From assembly GCA_963705545.1 (NCBI GenBank), contig CAVPJX010000001.1:992001-1056000 (forward strand): 64,000 nucleotides of DNA, written 5' to 3'. Positions 50,557-59,473 of this stretch are shown here, in pieces. Source of the DNA: DATBLY01 sp963705545. GTDB lineage: Bacteria; Actinomycetota; UBA4738; HRBIN12. Below the pieces are notes generated by a model, which ran no database searches, was not told the DNA's origin, and was given only the letters and a program-made list of their open reading frames with translations. A program made the position numbers and the translations under genes. The stretch's first letter is position 1. Each line of letters starts with the position of its first letter.

Positions 50557-53074
50557 GCTCACCGTCGACGGGTTCCGCTCCTATCGCACGTCGCAGACGT
50601 TCGACTGGCGCGGCCGACATCTGGTCGGGATCGTCGGCCCGATCGGCGCGGGGAAGTCCTCGATCCTGGACGCGATCGCGTTCGCGCTGTTCGGCAAGAC
50701 CCCGACGTTCGAGCGCGACACACGCTCGCTGATCCACCAGCTCTCCGACCAAGGACACGTCCAGCTCGTGTTCGAGGTCGACGGTCAGGTCTGGCGGGCG
50801 CAGCGCGCGCTCCGCCGCAAGGGCCAGAGCGGCCACAAGCTCGAGCGCCTCAGCGCGGACGCGGCCGACGCGACCGTCGAGGAGAGCATCCAGGGCGAGA
50901 GACCGACCCGCGAGCGCGTGGAGACGCTCCTGGGGATGGGGTTCGACGCGTTCCGCCGGTCGGTGCTGCTGGCGCAGAACCGATTCCAGGAGTTCCTCAA
51001 GGCCTCACCGACCCAGCGGAACGAGGTCCTGAAGGGTGTGTTCGGGTACGAGCGGTTCGACGCGGCGCTCGATGTGGCCAAGCGTCGCACCGCGACGGCC
51101 GAGGCCACGCTGGTCGAGCTCGACCGCGAGGGCGAGCGCTTGCTCCGTGCGCGGGAGGAGCTCGATGCGGCGCGCGAGCGCGCCGCATCGAGCGCGGCCC
51201 GGCAGCGGGAGCTGGCCGACGCCGCCCACAGGGCGGCGTCGATCGAGGTTGCGCGCGCAGAGGCCGAGCTCAAGGCGACCGACGCCCGCCGGGAGCTGAC
51301 GCGTCTCGAGGAGGTCGGCTCGCGGGTGGCGGACGCCGGAGACGTGGACGGCCTCGCCGACGAAGCGGCGCTCGCGGCCGACCGGCTCGCGGCCGCGGTC
51401 GCGGCGGCGGAGGAGGCCGAGGCGGAGCGGATCGCGGCGAAGCGGGCGTTCGAGGGGGTCGAGGCGAGGACCGGGGACGGCCTCGAGGTGTTCGCCGAGC
51501 TCGTCGCGCGCCACGACCAGTCCGCGAAGGTCTCGGCCGAGGCGGCCGCGTCGCTCGTCGAGGCCCGGAGCGCGGCCGACGCCGCAGCGGCCGCGCTCGC
51601 GACGCACGAGGCGGACGCGGCGCGCGCGCAGACCGGCGCGACCCACGCCGAGCAGGCGGCGGCGGAGCGGACCTCGGCGGTGGCGGCCGCCGAGGCGTCC
51701 CTGCACGATGCCCGGCACGCGCAGATGGCGTTCGCCCTCCGCACCGAGCTCGTGGTCGGCGAGCCCTGCTCCGTGTGCGCCCGCCCGGTCGAGGCGACGC
51801 CGGCGCGCGGGCGCGCCCCGAGGACGCTCACCGCGGCCGAGCGGGCGCTCGAGACCGCGCGGACGGCCGAGGCGAAGGCGCGAACGGCGCGCGAGACGGC
51901 CGTCGGGGCGCTCGCAACGGCCGAGGAACGGATCGTCGCCGCGCGGGCGGAGGCCGCGCGGTGCGAGGCCGAGGCGGTGCGGGCGCGGGACGCCGAGGTG
52001 GCCGCGGCGGCGGAGCTCGCCGCGATCAAGGGCGAGCTCATCGATCGGCTCGGCGAGGGCGACCCGCGCGCGCTCCTCGCCGAGCGGAGCGACGAGCTCG
52101 CGGCGGCCCGGGGGTCGCTCGACGCGGCGGAGCAGGCCGCGCGTCGCGCGCGGGAGGCGGCCGAGACGGTCCGCACCGAGGGCGGCCGGGCACAACGGGC
52201 CGTCGTGGCGCTCGCGGGCCGGCTGGCGCAGGCGTGGGGGCTCCTCGGCGAGGCACACGACGTCGACCCGGATCCCGGGGCGGTGCGGTCGGCGTTCGTC
52301 GCGCTGGGCGAGCGGATCGTCGCGCTTCTGGGGGAGGCGGCGGCGGCGCTCGAGGCGGCCGAGGCCGACGCGGGGAAGTCGTCCGAGGCCCGGACCGCCG
52401 CGCTCGCCGCGGTCGGCCTGGGGCCCGAGGACGACGTCCGCGCGGCCGCCGCCGACGCGCAGGCGGCCCAGGCGGCCGCGGCGCAGCAGGTGGCGACGCT
52501 GGAGGCGACCCTCGCGGAGGGCGCCGACCTCGAGCGGCGGCTCGCGGAGACGGCGGCCCGGCGCGACCTCGCGCGGCGGCTCCAGCAGGACCTGCAGCCG
52601 TCGCGATTCCTCGGGTTCGTCCTGGAGGAGGAGCGCGCGGCGCTCGCGGAGCTCGGCAGCGCGCACCTCGAGGAGCTCACCGGCGGGAGCTTCCGGTTCA
52701 GCGACGACGACGCGTTCCGCGTGGTCGACCTGAACGCCGGCGGCGCCGAGCGGAGCGCCGACTCGCTCTCCGGCGGCGAGACGTTCCTGGCCTCGCTCGC
52801 GCTCGCGCTCGCGCTCGCCGAGATGGTCACCCGGGGCGGCGGCCGCCTGGACGCCTTCTTCCTGGACGAGGGGTTCGGGAGCCTCGACCCCGAGCACATC
52901 GACCGCGCGATGGATGGCATCGGTCGACTGGTGGCGAACGACGAGGGCCGCCTCGTCGTCCTCGTCAGCCATGTGGCCGAGATGCGCGACGCGATCGAGG
53001 ACCTGATCGTGCTCGACAAGCACGACGTCACGGGGGACACGATCGTCCGTTCGGGCGCCATGCTCGAGGCCTGA
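50543..53074 (+). CDS. sbcC: Exonuclease SbcC/Rad50 ATPase subunit, 843 aa
   Basis: ATG at 50543. N-terminal Walker A GIVGPIGAGKSSILDAI (about 30-46), Q-loop VLLAQNRFQEFLKASPTQRNEVL, two long coiled-coil arms (Ala/Glu-rich), and a zinc hook GEPCSVCARPVEA (CxxC near 409-412). C-terminal signature SLSGGETFLASLALALALAEM (about 740) and Walker B DAFFLDEGFGSLD (about 770). With ~840 residues the arms are shorter than in E. coli SbcC (about 1050). Forms the SbcC2D2 clamp at DNA ends; here co-directional with HerA-NurA, giving an archaeal-style set. Confidence 0.96.
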   Translation: MRPLELTVDGFRSYRTSQTFDWRGRHLVGIVGPIGAGKSSILDAIAFALFGKTPTFERDTRSLIHQLSDQGHVQLVFEVDGQVWRAQRALRRKGQSGHKLERLSADAADATVEESIQGERPTRERVETLLGMGFDAFRRSVLLAQNRFQEFLKASPTQRNEVLKGVFGYERFDAALDVAKRRTATAEATLVELDREGERLLRAREELDAARERAASSAARQRELADAAHRAASIEVARAEAELKATDARRELTRLEEVGSRVADAGDVDGLADEAALAADRLAAAVAAAEEAEAERIAAKRAFEGVEARTGDGLEVFAELVARHDQSAKVSAEAAASLVEARSAADAAAAALATHEADAARAQTGATHAEQAAAERTSAVAAAEASLHDARHAQMAFALRTELVVGEPCSVCARPVEATPARGRAPRTLTAAERALETARTAEAKARTARETAVGALATAEERIVAARAEAARCEAEAVRARDAEVAAAAELAAIKGELIDRLGEGDPRALLAERSDELAAARGSLDAAEQAARRAREAAETVRTEGGRAQRAVVALAGRLAQAWGLLGEAHDVDPDPGAVRSAFVALGERIVALLGEAAAALEAAEADAGKSSEARTAALAAVGLGPEDDVRAAAADAQAAQAAAAQQVATLEATLAEGADLERRLAETAARRDLARRLQQDLQPSRFLGFVLEEERAALAELGSAHLEELTGGSFRFSDDDAFRVVDLNAGGAERSADSLSGGETFLASLALALALAEMVTRGGGRLDAFFLDEGFGSLDPEHIDRAMDGIGRLVANDEGRLVVLVSHVAEMRDAIEDLIVLDKHDVTGDTIVRSGAMLEA

Positions 53075-53274
53075 GCGACCAGGTCCGCGACCCAGGGCTG
53101 CCGCCCCGGAACGGATGCACGGCTCGCGACGGCCACGCATCCCTCCCCCGGGGGGTTCTGCGGGCTAGGCCTTCCGGCCCAGACCCTTCGACGGAGATAC
53201 GCCCTGTGGCCGACTGTGGTCGGGCGGAGGACGGACCGATATCTCATGCGGGCCCATAGCTCGATAGGGGAACG

Positions 53275-56200
53275 ATGGCCGGCACCAGCAGCGTGTATCG
53301 CATCGCCAGGAGCCTGCTGATCGGCCTGACCGCGGTGCTCGCGATCGGGGTGATCGGCTCCTTCTACATGGGCGTCCGCGCGACGAACGCCGCACGGACG
53401 CTCGCGCGGGATGAGGCCGTCTCGATCGTCGACAACTCCTTGCCGTTCATCTTCACGACCTCCGACCTGGTCACGCCGGCGAGCGACACGAAGGCCGACG
53501 AGATCGACACCGACCTCGCGCAGGTGATCTACGACCCGACCGCGTACGACGACGTCGCGATCTACTCGCCGTCGGGCACGATCGTCTACGCGACGGACCA
53601 CGACCTCATCGGCCAGCGCCCCACCGAGGCGCGCGACCCGGTCCGCGCTGCGGCCCGTGGCGTCGTGACGATCGACCAACGTGACGGGCAGTTCTCGATC
53701 CTCGCCCCGCTGTCGCTCCGCACGGGCGGGGAGATGAGCGCGGCGGTCCAGCTGACCCGCGACGACGGTCCGATCGGATCGGCGGCCGGCCCGTGGCGCT
53801 TCAACGCGATCTTCCTGGGCATCGCCCTCATCGTGGTCGGCTTCCTCCTGTGGAGGATCGGCCGCCTCTCCGCGACGGCCGTGGCCACCCAGGCGTTCGC
53901 CCCGTCCGCGGGCGCCGCCCGGATCGCCGGCATGACCCCGCGCGCGATCGAGGTCAGCACGCCCGGTCTGCGCGAGGAAGGGGACGCCCGCCGCAAGGCC
54001 GAAGAGCGCGCGACCGCCGCCGAGCAGCGGCTCCAGGTGCTGCAGGACCAGTACAAGGTGACGCTCGACGAGCTCCACAACGTCCAGCGGGCGGTGGCCG
54101 AGCGAGCGGCTGCCCCGACGGGCCCCGACCCGGAGACGGAGTCGCGGCTGCTGAAGTCCGAGGGCCGCGTGCGACTGCTCGAGGGCCAGCTCGCGGCGAT
54201 GAGCTCGGAGCGCGACAAGCTCGCGAAGCAGATGGTCGAGGCCGCGACCTCGCCGAAGGGCGACCCCGAGCTCGAGCAGCGCAGCCGCATGGTGCAGCAG
54301 GAGGCGATCGGCCTGCGGGCGGAGCTCGAGGGCGCGCAGACCGAGCTCTCGCTGACGCGCCGGCAGCTCGAGGCGATCAAGGACGAGGCCGGGCGCGCGC
54401 AGGAGGTGCAGCAGAGCTTCGACGCCGCACAGGTCGAGATCCAGCACGCGAAGGACGCCCTGCAGGCGTCCAAGGTGGACGCCGAGCAGGCGCGGGCCGA
54501 GCTCGAGGACGCGCGGTCCGAGATGCGCGCGCTCCGCACCGAGGAGCAGCGCGCGGCCGTCCTCGAGGAGGAGCTCCGCTCGACGAAGGCCGAGCTCGAC
54601 AGCCTGAAGGCGTCGCACAGCGCCGAGCTGGTGGAGCGCGAGACGGACTTCGAGTCGATGGTCCGTCGCACGCGCGAGGAGTTCCAGGCCGAGCTCGACT
54701 CGATCCAGAAGGACCTGAAGCGTCAGTTCGCGCAGCGCGAGGATGAGCTCCAGCAGAAGCTCACCGAGAGCGAGGCCGCGTTCACGGCGCAGGAGGCCGC
54801 GCTCACCGAGCAGATCGCGGCCCGCGAGCAGGAGCTGACCGCACAGCTGGCCGCGCGCGAGAGCGAGTTGACCGGCGAGATCAGCACGCGCGAGACGAAG
54901 CTCCAGCGCAAGCTGGAGGAGCGCGAGGCCGAGCTCCGGCACGCGCTCGAGGAGCGCGAGGCCGAGCTCCGGCACGCGCTCGAGGAGCGCGAGAGCGACC
55001 TCGGAGCCGAGCTCGCCAAGACCCGCAAGGAAGCGAAGGCGGCCGCGGGGGAGCTCGAGGTGGCGCACCGGGAGCTCCAGTCGGCGCGCGACGAGCTGGC
55101 CGCGATCGAGCGGGAGTCCGGCGACGGGCGCGAGCAGCTCCGCAAGGCGAACGAGGAGTTGGTCCGGTCCCAGACCGAGATCGAGACCCTCCAGCAGGAG
55201 CTCGCGGAGGCTCAGCGCCGGATGTCCGATGCCGAGACGGAGGTCGGTGCCGCCACCGCCGAGGTGCAGGCCGAGCTCCGGCGGGGCCTTGAGCTGACCG
55301 AGCGCGCGGAGGCCGCCGAACGCGACCTGCGCACCGAGCGCGAGCGCGCCGAGCAGACCCAGGTCGAGCTCGCGGGGCTGCGGAGCGAGGCCGACGCCGT
55401 CCGGGCCGACGCCGAGCGCGCGCGTCAGGAGTCGGGTGAGCTCGCCGAGCAGCTCGCGACCGCGGCGGCCGCGCACCAGGAGCAGGTGGCGGAGCTGACG
55501 GCACAGATCGCCGAGCGCCCCGACATGGACGAGATCCTGCGGGCGAGCCAGGAACGCCTGGCGACCCAGACCGAGCGCCTGGTCGAGGTCGAGGAGCGCG
55601 CGCACAAGGCCGAGCGCGAGCTGACGCAGTCGCTGGCGCGCACCGAGGAGCTCGAGACCGAGCTCCGCCAGGTCCAGCTCGAGAAGGCGATGCGGGACCT
55701 CCGGGACCAAGAGGCCGCCGCCGCGGCCGCCTCGCACGGACCGGTCATGAGCGAGGAGGACATCCTCGAGGACCGTCGCGCGTCCACGCCGTTCACGAAG
55801 GAGCTCTCGCTCGACGCGCAGAAGACGATCTCGCAGATCATGGGCGTGACGAAGATCCTGAAGTTCAAGAAGGACGCGAAGGATCAGACGCAGCTGATCA
55901 AGCAGCTGACGAGCCAGGTCCGTCGCCTGGAGCACACGGTCGCGGACCTCGCCGACGTCGACGCGTTGGTGCACGGCTCGGTCGAGCTGGCGCTCCGCCG
56001 ATCCGACCTCGAGGCGCTGGTCTCTCGCGTGGTCGAGGAGTCGGCCGTGAACCAGGACCACGACGTCCGGATCGAGTCGGAGCCGGTCGTGGTCGGCGTC
56101 GACCCGCTGCGCGTCGAGCAGATGCTCGCCGGCCTGCTCCGGGCCTCCGGCGAGCGCACGGCGACGGGCAAGCTGATCACGGTCCGCCTCGCGAACCACG

Positions 56201-56529
56201 ACGGCGGGGCGCTGATCTCGGTGGAGGACCCGGAGCCGTCCTCGGACGCGTCGATGAGCCCGGTCGTGCAGCGCCTCGCCGAGGTGCACGGCGGCTGGGC
56301 CAGGGTCGAGGGTCGGGAGAGCGGCGGGTCGAGCTTCCAGGTGTTCCTGCCCGACGGCGGCCGTGAGAGCGCCGCCGACGGCGAGGCTCCGTCCGCCGAG
56401 ACGCTCCAGATCGTCGTGAACGCCCCGACGCCCACACCCCCGGCCCCCGAGCCGGAGGAGACCCCCTGGTCGCAGTCCGAAGAGGCGCTGCTGGTCCAGG
56501 AGCTGCACCGCCTGTCCGCGGAGGACTGA
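53275..56529 (+). CDS. Two-TM coiled-coil protein with sensor domain and pseudo-histidine-kinase C-terminus, 1084 aa
   Basis: ATG at 53275. TM1 about 14-33, an extracytoplasmic sensor with Cache-like strands (DDVAIYSPSGTIVYATDHDLIGQR, about 90-115), TM2 about 176-196. Residues about 230-840 are an almost unbroken Glu/Ala/Arg coiled coil with an exact 33-bp tandem repeat. The C-terminus (about 845-1050) aligns in order with a histidine kinase: SLDAQKTISQIMGVTKIL replaces the phospho-acceptor H-box (no His); DPLRVEQMLAGLLRAS lacks the N-box Asn; the G1/G2 glycine loops are absent, yet the closing HGGWARVEG..GGSSFQVFLP remains. Likely an inactive kinase used as a membrane scaffold. It lies 200 nt after sbcC. 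Confidence 0.82.
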   Translation: MAGTSSVYRIARSLLIGLTAVLAIGVIGSFYMGVRATNAARTLARDEAVSIVDNSLPFIFTTSDLVTPASDTKADEIDTDLAQVIYDPTAYDDVAIYSPSGTIVYATDHDLIGQRPTEARDPVRAAARGVVTIDQRDGQFSILAPLSLRTGGEMSAAVQLTRDDGPIGSAAGPWRFNAIFLGIALIVVGFLLWRIGRLSATAVATQAFAPSAGAARIAGMTPRAIEVSTPGLREEGDARRKAEERATAAEQRLQVLQDQYKVTLDELHNVQRAVAERAAAPTGPDPETESRLLKSEGRVRLLEGQLAAMSSERDKLAKQMVEAATSPKGDPELEQRSRMVQQEAIGLRAELEGAQTELSLTRRQLEAIKDEAGRAQEVQQSFDAAQVEIQHAKDALQASKVDAEQARAELEDARSEMRALRTEEQRAAVLEEELRSTKAELDSLKASHSAELVERETDFESMVRRTREEFQAELDSIQKDLKRQFAQREDELQQKLTESEAAFTAQEAALTEQIAAREQELTAQLAARESELTGEISTRETKLQRKLEEREAELRHALEEREAELRHALEERESDLGAELAKTRKEAKAAAGELEVAHRELQSARDELAAIERESGDGREQLRKANEELVRSQTEIETLQQELAEAQRRMSDAETEVGAATAEVQAELRRGLELTERAEAAERDLRTERERAEQTQVELAGLRSEADAVRADAERARQESGELAEQLATAAAAHQEQVAELTAQIAERPDMDEILRASQERLATQTERLVEVEERAHKAERELTQSLARTEELETELRQVQLEKAMRDLRDQEAAAAAASHGPVMSEEDILEDRRASTPFTKELSLDAQKTISQIMGVTKILKFKKDAKDQTQLIKQLTSQVRRLEHTVADLADVDALVHGSVELALRRSDLEALVSRVVEESAVNQDHDVRIESEPVVVGVDPLRVEQMLAGLLRASGERTATGKLITVRLANHDGGALISVEDPEPSSDASMSPVVQRLAEVHGGWARVEGRESGGSSFQVFLPDGGRESAADGEAPSAETLQIVVNAPTPTPPAPEPEETPWSQSEEALLVQELHRLSAED
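54916..54993. repeat. 33-bp tandem repeat inside the coiled-coil gene
   Basis: Two exact 33-bp units (54916-54948, 54949-54981) and a 12-bp third partial copy encode EEREAELRHAL twice and then EERE. In frame, recent, and able to change the coil length. Confidence 0.9.
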
Positions 56530-56568
56530 GCGCATCGGCGAGCGGGGCCGCTCGCGTTCGTGCCGGGG

Positions 56569-57729
56569 TCAGTCGAAGGCCTTCAGGAGCTCCCGCGAGA
56601 TCACCAGTCGTTGGATCTGGTTGGTGCCCTCGTAGATCTGCGTGATCTTCGCGTCGCGCATGAACCGCTCGGCCGGGTACTCCTTGATGTAGCCGTAGCC
56701 GCCGAGGATCTGGACCGCGTCCGTCGTGATCGCCATCGCGGCGTCCGACGCGAAGCACTTCGCGACGCTCGCATGGTACGTGAGGCGCGGATCGCCCGCG
56801 TCGCAGGCGGCGAGCGCCCGGTAGGTCAGCACGCGCGCGGCCTCGAGCTTCATCGCCATGTCGGCGAGCATGAACCGGATCCCCTCGAAGTCGACGATCC
56901 GCTGGTCGAACTGCTTGCGCTCGGCGCCGTAGCTGAGCGCGAGGTCCAGCGCCCCCTGCGCGATCCCGACGGCTTGCGCGGCGATCACCGGCCGCGAGAA
57001 GTCGAGCGTGCGCATCGCGGTCGCGAAGCCGGTCCCCTCCTCGCCGATCAGCCGGTCGGCCGGGATCAGAGCGTCCTCGAGGATCACCTCGCGCGTGGGC
57101 GAGCCCTTGATCCCCATCTTCTCCTCGGGCTTGCCGAACGAGACGCCGGGGTCGTCCCGCATCACCAGGAACGCCGACACGCCCTTCGACCGCAGGGTCG
57201 GGTCCTTCGTGGCGAAGACGACGTACGCGTGGGAGACGCCGGCGCCGGTGATGAACCGTTTCGTGCCGGTGAGCGTGAAGCCGTCGTCCGTCCGCGCGTA
57301 GCGCGTGGTCATCGCGACCGCGTCGGAGCCGGCCCCGGCCTCGGTGAGCGCGTACGACATCAGGACCTCGCCGCGGCAGATCCCGCCGATCATCGCGGCG
57401 CGCTGCGCGTCGGTGCCGGCGAGCGTCAGGGGGATCACGCCGAGCTTCGACACGATCGGGGTCAGGGCCACGCCCGCGGAGACGCGCGAGAGCTCCTCGA
57501 TCAGGACGCCGAACGCCAGCGCGCCGCCCCCGGAGCCGCCGTGCACCTCGGGGTAGCCGACCTCCATCAGGTCGTGCTTGACGAGCGCGGCGTAGACATC
57601 CTCCGGCCATTCGTCGTCGTGGTCGATCTGCACGGCGCGCGGGCCGATCACGTGCTCGGCGAACGCCCGCACCGACGCTCGGAACTCCTCCAACTCGTCG
57701 GGGAGCTCGAACCGCCCGGCGTCGCTCAT
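56569..57729 (-). CDS. Acyl-CoA dehydrogenase
   Basis: FAD enzyme that oxidises an acyl-CoA to the 2-enoyl-CoA. ATG at 57729; 386 aa. Family marks: HDLMEVGYPEVHGGSGGGALAFGVLIEELSR, MSYALTEAGAGSDAVAMTTR (FAD and substrate binding), GTKRFITGAGVSHAYVVFA, GERKQFDQRIVDFEGIRFMLADMAMKLE, ILGGYGYIKEYPAERFMRDAKITQIYEGTNQIQRLVISREL. The Glu in IYEGTNQ is the catalytic base of the short-chain type. Next to a thiolase and close to Ccr and Mce, so likely butyryl- or branched-chain-CoA metabolism. Confidence 0.94.
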   Translation of the reverse strand: MSDAGRFELPDELEEFRASVRAFAEHVIGPRAVQIDHDDEWPEDVYAALVKHDLMEVGYPEVHGGSGGGALAFGVLIEELSRVSAGVALTPIVSKLGVIPLTLAGTDAQRAAMIGGICRGEVLMSYALTEAGAGSDAVAMTTRYARTDDGFTLTGTKRFITGAGVSHAYVVFATKDPTLRSKGVSAFLVMRDDPGVSFGKPEEKMGIKGSPTREVILEDALIPADRLIGEEGTGFATAMRTLDFSRPVIAAQAVGIAQGALDLALSYGAERKQFDQRIVDFEGIRFMLADMAMKLEAARVLTYRALAACDAGDPRLTYHASVAKCFASDAAMAITTDAVQILGGYGYIKEYPAERFMRDAKITQIYEGTNQIQRLVISRELLKAFD

Positions 57730-57755
57730 CGTTCGGCCCGGTAGTCCATCTCAGA

Positions 57756-58938
57756 CTAGAGGCGCCGGATGACCAGCGCGTCGCCCTGTCCGCCTCCGCC
57801 GCAGATCGCGGCGCCACCCAGGTCGACGCCCCGCCGGCGCATCTCGTGGGCGAGCGTCAACACGATCCGGGCTCCGCTCGCCCCGATCGGATGTCCGAGC
57901 GCCACGGCGCCGCCGTTGACGTTCACGAGCTCGTCGTCGACGCCGAGCATCCGTGCGGCGTGCAGCGAGACCGCGGCGAACGCCTCGTTGATCTCGACGA
58001 GGCCCAGGTCGTGCGCGTCCAGGTCCGCCTTCTTCAGGGCCTTCTGCATCGCGAGCGCGGGCACCGTGTGCAGCGACGGGTAGCGGTCCGCCGACATCCC
58101 GTAGGCGACGATCTCGGCGAGCGGCGAGAGGCCCAGCCGCTCGGCGCGCTCGGCGCTCGTGACGACGATCGCCGCCGCGCCGTCGGAGATCTGGCTGGCG
58201 TTCCCGGCGGTGACGGAGCCGTCGAGCGTGAACGACGGCTTCAGCGTGGCCAGCCGCTCCTCGCTCGTGTCCGGGCGGATCCCCTCGTCGCGGTCGAACA
58301 CGACGGGCTCGCCCGTGCGCTGCGGGACCTCGACCGGCACGACCTCCTCGGCCAGCCGTCCCTCGTCCCAGGCCGCGGCGGCCCGGTGGTGCGAGCGCGC
58401 CGCCCACGCGTCCTGCTCCTCGCGCGTGACCCCGAGCTCCTTGCTGACGATGTCGGTGCCCTCGCCCATGTGGTGGTCGTGGAAGCTGGACCACAGGCCG
58501 TCGTGGATCATCGCGTCGACGAGCGGCGCGTCGCCCAGCCGGGAGCCCGTCGCGCGCCTTCGGCAGCAGGTAGGGCGCGTTCGTCATCGACTCCATCCCG
58601 CCCGCCACGACGACGTCGAGCTCGCCGGCGCGGATCATCTGGTCGGCGATCGCGATCGCCGACGTGCCGGACAGGCACACCTTGTTGACCGTCAGGGCCG
58701 GGATCTCCTTGGGGACGCCGGCGTCGACGGCGGCCTGGCGCGCCGTGATCTGGCCGGTCCCAGCCTGGATCACGTGGCCCATGACCACGTACTCGACCTG
58801 GTCGGGCGCGACGCCCGCCCGTTCCAGCGCGGCCCGGATCGCGATCGCGCCCAGGTCCATCGCGTCGAACCCGGCGAGCGAGCCCTGGAACTTGCCGATC
58901 GGGGTGCGCGCGCCCGCGACGATGACCGACCGCGTCAT
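57756..58938 (-). CDS. Acetyl-CoA acetyltransferase (thiolase), one frameshift
   Basis: Condenses or cleaves acetoacetyl-CoA. ATG at 58938. N-terminal VIVAGARTPIGKFQGSLAGFDAMDLGAIAIRAALERAGVAPDQVEYVVMGHV, with nucleophilic Cys 88 in VNKVCLSGTSAI. At about 58547 one extra G (GACGGG for GACGG) shifts the frame after LLPKARDG; the continuation (GSRLGDAPLVDAMIHDGLWSSFHDHHMGEG) includes GHPIGASGARIVLTL with its His and CGGGGQGDALVIRRL with the second Cys. Repair gives 393 aa, normal. It overlaps the Nudix stop as ATGA. Confidence 0.9.
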
Positions 58939-59444
58939 GGGTGGAGTCTACCGGCGCGCCATCGCTCGAAGATCTCTCGGCTGTCCAGGCAGAACCCCTC
59001 GGTCGCGAGCATCCGGTCGAGCTCCTCGGGCGTGACCCGTCCGCTCCAGGCGACCTCGCTCGGCTGGTGGACCACCGGTCCGTCCCAGGTCACCTCGTAG
59101 ACGGCCCCCCACGCCTCGCCGCTCGGGCCCGAGTAGCGGTGACGGAACAGCGCCGTGAGGGCCACGCCCGCGATCCCGAGCTCCTCCTCGAGCTCGCGCG
59201 CGGCGCAGTCGTCGTAGGACTCGCCGCTCGCCAGCACGCCGCCGGCGAACACGTCGTACGCGCCGGGGTAGACATCCTTCGTCTCGGTGCGTCGATGGAC
59301 GAGGAAGCGTCCGTCGCTGCCGCGGACCATCACGTACGCGCAGCGGTGCAGGAGGTTCCGTTCGCGGATCTCGCGGCGCGGAACGGTGTCGATCACGCGG
59401 TCGTCCTCGTCGACGACATCGACGAGCTCGTCAGCCGGATCCAC
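58935..59444 (-). CDS. Nudix hydrolase
   Basis: GTG at 59444; 169 aa. Full Nudix box GGVLASGESYDDCAARELEEELGI. N-terminal ADELVDVVDEDDRVIDTVPRREIRERNLLHRCAYVMVRGSDGRFLVHRRTETKDVYPGAYDVFAGG has the YfcD/IPP-isomerase-like lead seen in many pyrophosphohydrolases of unknown substrate. The metal-binding Glu residues are present. Coupled to the thiolase gene (ATGA). A CoA-pyrophosphate or isoprenoid-related substrate cannot be told apart from the sequence. Confidence 0.9.
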   Translation of the reverse strand: MDPADELVDVVDEDDRVIDTVPRREIRERNLLHRCAYVMVRGSDGRFLVHRRTETKDVYPGAYDVFAGGVLASGESYDDCAARELEEELGIAGVALTALFRHRYSGPSGEAWGAVYEVTWDGPVVHQPSEVAWSGRVTPEELDRMLATEGFCLDSREIFERWRAGRLHP

Positions 59445-59473
59445 GACCGGAGCCTACGCGCGGATCGGCTCGG

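Noticed and set aside
46566..53074. Phage-defence island reading of HerA plus nuclease.
   Set aside because: HerA-based defence systems pair HerA with SIR2, DUF4297 or similar effectors. Here the partners are NurA and SbcCD, housekeeping repair proteins, and no mobile or toxin genes are nearby.
50785..56535. Very long minus-strand open frames (up to 1900 codons) opposite sbcC and the coiled-coil gene, and similar ones opposite HerA/SbcD and the large glycosyltransferase.
   Set aside because: At ~70% GC few stops arise in antisense frames. Composition is Arg/Leu/Gly repeats with no motif, while the plus strand encodes recognised domains.
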